In this document: positions 10,761-20,800 of the stretch, piece after piece
How positions within the stretch are numbered: position 1 is the stretch's first letter
Layout of the letters: the number at the start of each line of letters is the position of its first letter
DNA from: Prorocentrum cordatum
Lineage: Eukaryota; Sar; Dinophyceae; Prorocentrales; Prorocentraceae
NCBI GenBank assembly: GCA_963575745.1
Contig: CAUYUJ010015738.1
Location: 708,414 to 772,413, forward strand
Length of the DNA: 64,000 nt
Direction of reading: 5' to 3'
Notes under the pieces: model-generated
The model's input: only the letters and a program-made list of their open reading frames with translations
What the model was told of the DNA's origin: nothing
Database searches by the model: none
Translations under genes and position numbers: made by a program

Positions 10761-10948
10761 CCTCACGGCAGAGCACACCTGCAGCATGATGGGGCGGATC
10801 ATGCTCTCGCGGGCCTCGCCGGGACTCGGGTCGCGGTCCATCATTCCGAAAAGGTCGCCGCCCGGGCAGTACGCGCTGGTAACGTATGTGAACTCATAGT
10901 CCCGGAAGACGCCAAGCTGCTTGCAGGCGTATGGGAAGCCTCCCTCCA
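10761..10948 (-). pseudogene. Orphan protein-kinase exon (C-lobe entry, subdomain V)
   Basis: The minus-strand frame reads a kinase-like segment around ACKQLGVFRDYEFTY, then CPGGDLFGMMDRD, then IRPIMLQVCSAVR. This matches the hinge region and following helix of dinoflagellate Ser/Thr kinases, where the expected continuation is the HRD catalytic loop. A possible acceptor (CAG at 10951-10949) lies just upstream. After CSAVR comes GGTGCTCAC, which could be a donor. No exon with the HRD loop, the DFG motif or the Lys-bearing N-lobe was found nearby. It is either one exon of a very long split gene or a stranded fragment. The kinase assignment rests on motif recognition only. Confidence 0.55.
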
Positions 10949-10976
10949 CTGCTACGTTCGGCCCCTCGACCTTCAA

Positions 10977-12336
10977 CGATCGAGATGCACGTATGTTTCT
11001 ACCCCGCTCTTGGCGGACACTGACCCTCCAGAAGCCGCCGAAAATCCCATGGGACCTCTATGTGGGGACCTCAATAGAGCAAGATCCAGAGCGACATTGT
11101 AACATACCACCTCCCGACCCCTGTCCACCCGCGTCCCTTCCTGTCCACTTCCCCTTCCTGATCCATCCCCTCCCTGTCTTCCTCTCCCTCGCCTTGCCCT
11201 GCGTCCTTCTCCGTTCCCTTCTCGCTCCGGCATCCTTCCATCGCCGCCCTTTGTGTTGCGTTCTGCTGATGTGATGCCCCCACTAAGGGCCCTCAACCGT
11301 GGCAATTCACTTGGCCAACTCAAGCACCAAGCAAAACCAAGACTGCTACATACATGCTCGAAACTATTACAACCACATGGGGGTCGCACGCGCTACATCC
11401 AACTGTCCGCAGGGGGGAACGGTCCCCAGATTTCGAATCGCGAGCGTGAGCTGCACAGGTTCCATCCATACCCGCCACATGAGTTACATAATGACGCGGG
11501 AGCGCACGTCTTGTGAAGATCGTACAAACGACTGCGCTTCGAGCGCGGGCATGCCCCGTCTGATGCAGGCGCACCCATGGTGCGCTGACGTCCTCAGCGC
11601 CTCGACTGCTAATCCCGGCGATGGGCGTCATTCGTTTTGTGGCCAGAACTTTGGGCTGCTGGTTTTACAATTTCGTCGAACGCCAAGCCCCTGACAGCAG
11701 CACTGAGGATGCCATGGCAATATGGAGACTGTGATTATGTCACATGATCTACACTATCTGCAAAACAGCCCGATCAAGGTGGCACATCTCCTCCATCTTC
11801 TCCCAGTTCAAGGGGTCTCTTCGGCAAGGCCTTCTGCAATGTCCCCCTCGTGCTATCTGTGACCTCGCGGCAGCGTGCGCGCGGGCGGCGGGCGCTCCCT
11901 TTTTTTTTTTCCGTCGGCCGAAGCGCAAACCGCGCCCCAAAGTCAGCTCAGGCAAACACCTCCTTTGAGATGTCAATCGCTTGAGCCAGACGCCCGCGGC
12001 GGCGGGTGAACGGTTGATAACATGACGCAGGCTGAAGTGAACGTCGCCCCCCCCCCCCCGCGTCGGGCACTGGGGCAGCCGCGCCTCCGCGCGCCGGCCT
12101 TCGGCGCGCCGCGCCCGGGAACGCCGCCCGCGACAACGTTTTGCAGCGCTCGCCTTCCGCGCAGCGCATGCTCCCGCCGCAAAGGCGAAGGCCTGGTTGC
12201 TAGACAGACCCCTAGTTGAGTCGACGAGCCCGCGAGGCACCCCAACGCTGATCGCTCAGTCGCACAAGTTTCATCGCGGCCCTCGACGACCCCGATCGCC
12301 TTTTACCCAACCGCCGTCGCGTTTGCCTCTCTAGTC
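10977..12336. other. Gene-free stretch, pyrimidine-rich patch
   Basis: 11110-11250 is C/T-rich on the plus strand. 11895-11912 has a short T run. Nothing else is recognised. Confidence 0.45.
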
Positions 12337-13856
12337 TCATTTCTTTTGAAACTCGCATTGCCACGAAGACTTGCCGCGCTTATCGTTCCACATTCTAGAC
12401 GCGTCGTTCCGCTGTCCAGACTCGTCCTTCCGTTTGTCTCCGCGCCCGCCACCCCCTGAGCTCCAGTTGCCACCGCTGGCGCCGCCGGCTTCATGGCGCC
12501 TGCTTTGCCCGCCCGAAGTCCAGTCGCCACAGCCAGAACTGCGATTCTGATTTGATATGCTGTACCATTTCTCTTCATCTTTCTCGCAAGTCTTGATTTT
12601 GTTATTTCCCACGCCACCGCCAGACACGTAGGCGTTCCTTCCTCCTCTGCCCACGGCCTTACTCTGATCGCGCCCTTGCCCCTTAGGCCGGGCCGCGTTA
12701 CTTCCAGCAAAGGCGCCATCGTTCCCGCCGCCTTCGCGGCGCCTTCCGGTGCCCGACTCCACTGCGGGAGGCGTGGGGCGGGGGCAGCGCGAGTTTACCT
12801 GTCGTGGCCTCGGCGGCAGCGTGATCGGCGGGAGATCGACTCTCCATGTCGGGGCAACTCTTTAAGATCAGATGATGATCGCTGCGAACCACGCACCACG
12901 CCCATTCAGGACGCGATGTATCTGCTTTCCAGCGTTCGCCAACGCGTCAGCATCATCGAGAAACCAGACCCTACCGAGGATGTCGAGGAGACTTCTGAGA
13001 TCCTTTCTGGATGGATGAATCGATCCCCTGAAGAATCCTTTTAGCAAGAAAGAAAACGCGCGGCCCATCACCGAACCCATTTCGATGGCACATTCACGGG
13101 TCCATCTTTCGCCATGGAACTCCTGCACCGCGATCGCAAGAGATCCGCGGAACACCGGGCCCACCTGCCCATCATTACACATGGCAAGAGGAACAGCCGA
13201 CATACGCGAGACTCCCACAGTCGCGTTGGCGATCTTTCGTGCAAACAAACCGTGGTCGCCTGGAAGCCAAGGCTCGCTCCTCAGGTTCTATCTGCCCGAA
13301 CACGGTCCGTCCCTTCGATTCTCATACGTTTGATCGTCCCAGAACACTTGTCTGTATCTGGCAAACGCCACCCGAGCACGTTGTCAATCATGAGCTGCCC
13401 GGCGCTTTGCTCCACCTCTTTGGCGCTTCCTGCTGCAGCCAGCACCTCAATGAAAACAATCAGCAAATAATGATCCTTCTCCCCCCGGAAACAAAAGGCC
13501 CCAGCCACGGCATCATCGATGATAGTATTCATCTTGGCACGCATCTCAACAAAAGTGATAACTGAATATATTTCCTTCTGAAAACGTTCTGAGTGCTCGA
13601 GCTGATGGAACGTGGTGTTTCGAGACAAAGTGACAATCTTCGCGACAGTCAGATTAAGGCCCTTTCTGGCGGACCATGCGTCCCAGTCCTTCTTCACCGG
13701 ATCGGCTTCGCCCGCCATCTCGGGACCGGTGAGGTCCCAATCAGAAGCGTCGATGGCGCCGACATCGGGGTAATAGCTGCACCATGGAACAAAGGTGTGA
13801 ATGCCGCGCAATCGTGTCTCTCTCGTGTTCTGTTCTGCACGATGTAGCCTTAGCAA
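12337..13856 (-). pseudogene. Frameshifted coding relic, unknown family
   Basis: Three minus-strand frames follow one another with ordinary protein-like composition. 13856-13281 contains FVEMRAKMNTIIDDAVAGAF. A one-base shift near 13275-13285 leads into 13273-12868 (LRSEPWLPGDHGLFARK, RGSLAIAVQEFHGERWT). Then come 12892-12760 and 12762-12337, the last a Gly/Ser/Arg-rich tail ending WQCEFQKK and a stop. The breaks fall where one frame stops and the next opens, as in a decayed gene, although introns could explain some of them. I do not recognise the family. The Gly/Arg-rich tail suggests nucleic-acid binding, but this is inference only. Confidence 0.4.
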
Positions 13857-14239
13857 AGTTCTTGGGCCACCTGACTAGCTTGTACAAGCCTCTCTGCGCC
13901 GGGCAACGCACAGACTACAGGTTTACTCTGCTCGAACTCCTGGGCCCGCGCCAAGTGGGAAGCAGCTGTAGGACCATTGGTGCCCATGCCTCGCAGGGAA
14001 CGCGAGCACCGTGACCCAAACGAAGCAGTCCACAACTTGGTTCGTCGCCTTCGTGAAACAATTGTGTTCTCTCCGCTGCCTCTTATGAGCGGGGACTTCA
14101 GCGCTGGCCGCATCAGTCAGTGCCGCGTCTCGCTCAGCCGCGCCAGCTGTGGAATCGGCACCAGGGAGCGATTCAGCGCTGAACGCTCGCAACCCTAGCT
14201 CCTAGCTGTTGCACCACTGGTGTTAAGTTCTTCCACGGG

Positions 14240-14464
14240 TTAACGGGGCACGCGACAGTCCCCGCAAAAAGGACACGCAAGTGCCCCGAATCGCAACTGA
14301 TTGCAACGGCAGCACCATGCAGATAATGCCTCATCCTTCCACAGAATCTTCTTCAACTGCTTCTGCCGTTCCACTGAGAAGCGGCAGCCCTGGTCCAAAA
14401 CCCTCTCAATTGCCCGCCCCTCTTCCAGCGCTAGAACACAACCAGACTTCACCATAGGGAACAT
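14240..14464 (-). pseudogene. Small zinc-finger coding remnant
   Basis: A 74-codon minus-strand frame ends with AWCCRCNQLRFGALACPFCG, a C-x2-C then C-x2-C pair like the RanBP2-type finger at the start of LINE ORF1 proteins. Just upstream another frame (14640-14406) ends WIKKQGSQFHRMANVP and seems to run into it with a shift near 14460. It may belong to the same decayed gene or retroelement as 12337-13856. Confidence 0.35.
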
Positions 14465-14829
14465 TTGCCATTCGATGGAATTGCGATCCTTGTTTTTTTA
14501 TCCACGTCGCCTTGGCACCACCAAGCGCCAATCTATAGGCGCCAGACACTTCGTGGAAACCAAAACACGTCTTGGCGATAATCGGGAACGAGGCGCTTCT
14601 GGCACGCAGGCGCGCGAAGCGAGTCGAGCGCCGTGCAAGCAGGGGCACGCCGTTCGTCAAGCTAAGGGAGAAACAGAAAGGTGAGCGGGCTGGTGGGGAT
14701 ACTTTTTGGTCAACAGGCTCGCGAGGCGGGTCGAAAGCCGTCCGAACACTAGTCGGGCCGCGACTAGGCAGCAGGAGAAGAAAAGGCAAGCGAAACGAAC
14801 GAGCAGGCAACCACGCAAAAGGAGAGCCA

Positions 14830-16464
14830 TAACCGATACTCCCGCCCGGTGGCGTGGGATATCCCCGTGGCGACCAGCAAGTAAGCGCAGCCGAAATGGC
14901 GCGGCGGCGCGACCATAAACACGCAGAGGTCGATCGCTCGGTGTGAGTCAGGCCAACAGCATCGTCAGAGACGAACTAGACCGACAGGCACACCCAGACA
15001 ACATACTGGTGGGAATACGTGAAGCGTGAAGAGCCTCGGTCTGCAATTGAATTAGGCTGCCGTCTTGCAGTTCCCATGAGGCAGCCGCGGGACGACCCGC
15101 GGGAAAAAAAACAGCGGGACAACTAGCGGTACACCCACAGGACAGTCCACGGGACGACCGCGGGACAACCCCAGGGAACAACCCTCGGACCACCGCGGGA
15201 CGACCACGGGACGACCACGGGACGGCCCACGGGACATCCCACAGGACAACCCCGCGGGCCCCGACGAGACGGGAGGGTGGCCCCAGCCTTGGCCGACAGG
15301 TCATCGCCCCGGCGTGGCCTCGCCTCGCCTCGCGCGCGCGTCGCGGCCCAGAGCCGAAACCGACTTCCAGGCTGGGGCCGATGCGCTCTCTCGCACCTCG
15401 GCTTCTCCGGTCTCGGAGGCCCTCTCCGACGGCAGTGCCTCCGAGGCGGTGACGCGATCAGGGCTCTCCCCGCTCTCCCCCTGCGGGCCTCCTCTCGATG
15501 ACGCTTCTGACGGTGCTCGTGGACTGCGCCGTGCAGCGCGTGCTCCGCGTGAGCACGGGAAGGAGCGAATGCAAAGCCTCTCACTGGTGAGGCTCTCGCC
15601 AGGCACGACATATAATGAACCATGTGCCATTCCTCCACTACAGTCTCAATGTATCCCGTTCCCTCCTCCCTCCTCCCTCCTCCCCCCCCTCCCTCCCCCT
15701 GCTCAACCCTGCCCGCCCAACCCTCCCCGCCCCTCCCCGATGCCCTCTCCGCTCCCTCCCCCCTCCGTTCCCTCCCTCCGTCCACCCCGCCCAACCCTCC
15801 CCATCCCTCCCCCATCCCTCCCGACCCTTCCTCCACTCCCTAGCCTCCCCACGTCCTTCTCCGAGCTTCCCCCAGGTGTCCTGCCTGCTACACCGCTCTC
15901 TCCTCAGCGACACCCTCCTCCATTCGCCCTCCCACCTCAGCGCTCCTCCCTCCTACCTGCGCCGAACTCCGCATCCCCCTCGTCAATTCAGGTTCCCCTT
16001 GCCGCCCCCGCTTTCCCTCACACCCCAATGACTCCCTCCTCTTCCTCCTCCTCCTCCTCCTCCTCCTCCTCTTCCTCCTCCTCCTGCCGCACCCCCAGAC
16101 ATGTCCGTAGGGCGGGCTGGGCGATTCTCCCCATTCCGTTTCCGCTTTCCTCCCTCGCCCCACCTTCCGCCGCTACCCTCCCAACTCTGCACAACCTAGC
16201 CCTTCTCCATCCACTTCCCCCCCTCCCCCCCCTCGGCCACCCCTGCATGCCCTCCATCCCCTCCTCCACCATCCCACCAAGCCCATGCTACGTCCCTCTC
16301 GTCTCTCCTCCCTCTTCGCCCTCTCGATCATCAACCTGTTCTTCCCCGCTGCTCACACCTCGGCACGCAGTGCACTTCCACCTTCTCACGCCAAACCGTC
16401 CTCCTCCTCCTCCTCCTCCTGATTATCCGCATCCTCCTCTCCCTCCTCATCCAACTCCTCCCCT
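14830..16464. other. Gene-free: GGGACGACC array, pyrimidine-rich tract and TCC microsatellite
   Basis: 15070-15250 is a degenerate 10-12-bp array of CGGGACGACC type. 15650-16470 is strongly pyrimidine-rich with a (TCC)n run at 16035-16085. The Pro/Ser-rich frame at 15314-16471 is a composition artefact. Confidence 0.6.
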
Positions 16465-16486
16465 TCCGTAGCCATTTTGGCTCAAG
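16465..16486 (+). other. Genomic copy of the dinoflagellate spliced leader (DinoSL)
   Basis: All 22 positions match the known DinoSL exon: it starts TCCGTAGCC and ends TTTTGGCTCAAG. In an SL RNA gene the exon would be followed at once by a GT donor and intron. Here TTCC follows, so this is a reverse-transcribed leader, not an SL gene. It lies 159 nt 5' of the LINE ORF1 ATG and marks the element's 5' end. Confidence 0.95.
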
Positions 16487-16645
16487 TTCCAACGTGGCTC
16501 CCGGCGTTGGAGCTTGAATCACAGCCAAGGGGGCGGCTCAAGGCCCCCGCGCAACCAATCAGCTTTCACGAACTGTGCTCACCTCAGTCGCCGCCAGGCA
16601 GGTGAGCACGCTTTCTGGCAACACGACTCCCCGCGGGGATCGAGC

Positions 16646-17794
16646 ATGGCTCCTCCTGCGTCTCGTGGGGCTGTGCGGAGGATGGCATGGGCATCGCAGT
16701 GGAACTGCAAATGGTGCACGGGCAAGGCGGGCGCTCGCTGGTGGAATGCGGCCACAGCATCGGCTTGTACCCAGTGCGGATGCAGCAAAGACATGGCCTT
16801 CCATTCGGTCCGTCAGCTGTCAGAGGCGCCGAGCACCAGTGCCAAGAAGCCGCCAAGCCCTTCGCACCGTGAGAGAATGCTCGAGAAGAAGCTGGCCGAC
16901 CTTCAACGACAGCTGGCAGCCAAGCAGCAGGCCCCAGCGGCCCCTGATGCAGCAGACGGTAATGCCATGCAAGTTGATGCGGGTGATCGGCTCGCGAACG
17001 AGAACGCCAAGTGGAAAGAGGAGCTGGCCCAGGCAGAGGCCATGCTCAAGGCGATACCCAAGGAGCCCAGCACGGAGTTCGGCAAGGAGCAGAAGTTTCA
17101 CTTGGAAAGGCACCGCGACGCGTGCAAGTCCAAGTTGCGAGCTGCTCAGCCCTTCGAATGGAGGGCGCATGACGTGGTCAATCAGAAGAAGCAGCTTGAG
17201 GAGAAGCGTATCCGTCTTGAAGGGGTGCGGGCTCAGGCTCAGAGTCGTCTCGAGGAGGCGACCAAGGCGTTGGCCGAAGCCGACCAAGCGTTGCAGCTCA
17301 CCCTGGAACAGATCACTGAGAAGGAGGAGGAGGAGATCAAGCAGGTGCTCAAGGAGCAGCCGCTGTCGCCCAAGCAGAAGGATCTCAGCGCCACCATTGA
17401 GTCCATGGGTACCTCCGTCGAGGCGCTTGGAACCATGCTTAAGGCGAGAGGCCTTGAGCAATCCGACGCTGACATCTTGGGGGGCAAGCTCCGCGAATGC
17501 ATGGACATGCTCAAGCTGGCCGAGAAGAAGCTCAGCCAGCCGCCCGAGGTCCCGCCAGAGGCCAACGGTGCAGCTGCCCCTCCTCAGCAGTCTCCTCCTG
17601 GGGATGATGGTGGTCAGCCCCCTGCTGCAGGAGGCTTTGTATTCACTGGCCAGGAGGACCCTGGGGATCTCAAGAACCTGCTCCAGTCCATGGGAGTACC
17701 TGTCCCCGAGGATGAAGAGGAAATTCGTGCAGCAGCCAAGCGGGCAGCGGAACAGTTCACTCAGTTCACGAAGAAGCAGAAGGTTACGGCCTAG
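16646..17794 (+). CDS. LINE ORF1 protein: zinc finger plus coiled coil
   Basis: 382 aa, probably the RNA-binding chaperone of the LINE ribonucleoprotein. The start is the first ATG after the spliced leader, with no other ATG in between in any frame. Near the N-terminus C21-x2-C24 and C41-x2-C44 with nearby Trp residues (QWNCKWC, ACTQCGC) form a RanBP2-like zinc finger. Residues about 70-280 are rich in Glu, Lys, Gln and Ala with heptad-like leucines (EKKLADLQRQL, EEKRIRLEGVRAQAQ), so a coiled coil is likely. A Pro/Gly-rich linker follows, and the C-terminus is basic (FTKKQKVTA). The frame is open further 5' but contains no ATG there. ORF2 follows after 46 nt in another frame, which suggests reinitiation or a separate start. 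Confidence 0.88.
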   Translation: MAPPASRGAVRRMAWASQWNCKWCTGKAGARWWNAATASACTQCGCSKDMAFHSVRQLSEAPSTSAKKPPSPSHRERMLEKKLADLQRQLAAKQQAPAAPDAADGNAMQVDAGDRLANENAKWKEELAQAEAMLKAIPKEPSTEFGKEQKFHLERHRDACKSKLRAAQPFEWRAHDVVNQKKQLEEKRIRLEGVRAQAQSRLEEATKALAEADQALQLTLEQITEKEEEEIKQVLKEQPLSPKQKDLSATIESMGTSVEALGTMLKARGLEQSDADILGGKLRECMDMLKLAEKKLSQPPEVPPEANGAAAPPQQSPPGDDGGQPPAAGGFVFTGQEDPGDLKNLLQSMGVPVPEDEEEIRAAAKRAAEQFTQFTKKQKVTA

Positions 17795-17840
17795 TCATCT
17801 CTGCTGTATTGCTTGGTTGTTGCTTAACACTACGGTCACC

Positions 17841-20800
17841 ATGACGGAAGCTCATACGATCGAGACCTTCAACTGCTCGTCACAGCCTCAGCTTCTAGAC
17901 TACCTGGAATGGTCTAAGGCTCAGGTGATGACGGTGCAGGAGCACCACATACTTCCAGATAAATTACCTGATGCCCAGGCCAAGGCTTTGCAGCGAGGCT
18001 GGCATGGGATCTGGTCCGCCGCCAAGACTACGGATGCGGGCGGACGTTCAGCAGGGGTTGCAGTTCTTACTCGGAAACATGTGGTCATCACAGCGGCCCC
18101 TAAGACCGAGGACGGAGTGATCGCCCCGTCGAGGCTCATGGCCACAAAGTTGTCATGGGGGCCTGCTGGGGGACTCATCGTCTACTCGATCTACCTATAC
18201 GTCGGAGAAGGCATGTCTGTCCACAACGTTGCTCTGCTCAAGCAGTTAGCGGAGCATGTGATGCTCATGAGGTCGATGGGCCACACCAACTGGTTGTGTG
18301 GCGGCGACTTCAACAACAGCCCTGAGGACGTCGGGACGGACTGGCTCCACAGCATTGGAGGCTTGGTCGCAGCGTCTCGGGCAACTACGTGCAGGCAGAC
18401 CCTCCCAGGTACCGTGATCGACTATTTTTTGGTGGGTGCGGCGATGCTACCGCACATTCGCAGGCCAGCTGTAGTTGAGGATGCAGATGCCAAGCCTCAC
18501 CTGCCTGTGACGATGCCCGTCACAACACAGGAGTGCCCAGCGATGCTCAGGAGAATCCAGGAAGCCAAGGAGATGCCCACCATGGTCAAGGCAGGGTGCT
18601 CAAGGTCCCCTTGCAACTGGAGGGTCGTCCGCGAGCAGATAGACCTCATCAAGTCTGACACGGATTTGGGCGTGGCGTGGCTGCAGGTGGTCAATACGAT
18701 CGAGCTCGAGTTAGCAGGGAGGCACGACATTGTCGGAGATCATGTCCTGCGATATCTGACACCCTCGAGCGTTGCCACGGAGATCGCCGCGTTCAATGGT
18801 ACTCCTGAAGATCGGCGAGAGTCAGGACACGGATGTGTATATGCCTGGCGAGTTGCCGCAAGATGGGCCCGACACATCCGTCGAATGTCCGAGTACATGG
18901 ACACGCTCACCCATCTCATTTGCAATGTGGGCGTCTCGGCCTCGGTTGGAAAGGAGCAGTTCTCTACTCTCTATGAGCAGCAACTCCGCGAGGTAAGACG
19001 AGGACAGACTCGCAAGAAGCTCAAGCAAAGTCACGTCGAGAAGCTGGGCGTTCTCTGCTATGACTTGGAAAACTTCTCTCGGCGAGTGCATAGTTCGCAT
19101 GATGTGCTCCGAATGATGGATGACGCGGCTCGTGATTTTCTGCAGGCAGGGTGGGCAGCATGGTTTCAAGACCCCGAATTAGATCGCAAGCTTGAGCAGG
19201 TCATTGCTCAGGCGCAGCTGGTGCAGGATTTGTATTCGCAGCGCCGCAAAGAAGAATGGCAGCAGTGGTCCGAGGATGCTTTCAAAACTGGTGGGCGTGA
19301 TGCGCACCGTTTCACCCGACTTCGTGCCCTGCAGCAAGTGTTGCAGGCCTCTGACCACTCCACGCCAGCGCAGCTGGCGGACCACGAGCTAGAGAAGTGG
19401 CAGCAGATTTGGAGTCTCCATGGCGCTGGTGAGCTTCCTCGTCCTGCTGATGCAGATGAGTGGGAGCACCTGCCAGAGCTTACGGGGGCCCAGATTCGGG
19501 CCACCATCATGTCTTTTGCCCGTCGCACAGGACGTGGGCAGATGCGTATTCTTCCTCGGCAGTTTTGGTTTGTTTGCGATGAAGGGTTACAGGCCATGGC
19601 TGAGATGTTCATGGCTTGCGAGAAGCGGCTGATCTGGCCGCAGGACCTTTTGTTCACGGAGTTGTGTATGCTTCCGAAGCCGAGCGGAGGCACACGACTC
19701 ATTGCGCTCCTCAACACAATGTTGAGGATATGGGGCCGTGCTCGTCGACATCTAAGCACGGCCTGGGAAAAAGCACACAGACACCCTGCATTCTGGGGGA
19801 CGGGAGCTGGACGTTCTTCATCGGACTGTGCGTTCCACTTGAACTTACAGGCCGAATCGGCACACGCACGCAAGTTGCATGTCGTTACAGTATTCCTGGA
19901 CATGTTCAAGTGCTATGAGACTATATTATGGAGCATGATACTTCGGGAAGCTAGAGCACTAGACTTTCCTCTTAGATTGATCTGGATGGTGCTACAAACT
20001 TATCGTGTCCCACGGACCATACGTGCATATGGTAATATTAGCTCGATGTATGTGGCCCGTCAGGGCATTCTGGCTGGCTGTACACATGCTACCACTATAC
20101 GTATGGTTGTGCTGCATCGGGTGGTATCTAACCAGTGCAATAGATATCCAGATATCACAGCACGCGTGCTTATGGACGACTTTACCATGCAGTGGCAAGG
20201 CCCTGACCCCAGAGGAGCAGATATACTGCACACGTGCGTACGCAACTTCGGTGGTGACGTGAGAGAGCTAGGCCTCATCCTCCAGAACTCTAAGTCGGGA
20301 TTCGTGGCTACCACGGTTCGTGCTCGACCTCGGTTTTCGTCGGGAGTCAAGTGCATGAAACTCAAGCCCAAGCACCACATGCGCAACTTAGGTCACGAAC
20401 TGCACGGGGTCAAAGCACGTCGTATCCAAGAGCAAGCACGCATGGCGAAGCTTAAGGAGAGGGTCGGAAAGATACGCACGTTGGAGCGAGCTGTGCACGA
20501 ACGGCTTGGGGTGTTGTGGCGCACTGGGCTGTTACCTGCAGTGGGGCACGGCACGGGTGTGAGTGGTACGTCGGACACTGTGCTCAAGCAGTTGCGCACT
20601 TTCGCGGGCGGTATGATTGGAGCTGCCCGTAATGCATCACTCACGCTCTACCTTGCTACTCAAAGGGATGACAGATTCGACCCTGTTTTTGATTGTACTA
20701 TCCTTGTTGTCAAAAGATACCATAGCTTTATATGGGACAGCAGAGTATCCTTAGCTGAGCTGCATCACACATGGCAGTATGTAGCCGACAAGTTCCAAGA

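Noticed and set aside
16525-16545. Possible second, decayed spliced leader (AGCCA...GGCTCAAG)
   Set aside because: Only the last eight bases and a short piece agree; stacked leaders cannot be claimed on that.
16514-16645. Longer 5' version of LINE ORF1
   Set aside because: The frame is open but starts with TTG. The first ATG after the spliced leader is 16646.
16575-17840. Upstream extension of the ORF2 frame (about 420 codons)
   Set aside because: Arg/Ser-rich, shadowing ORF1 in another frame. Endonuclease homology starts right after ATG 17841.
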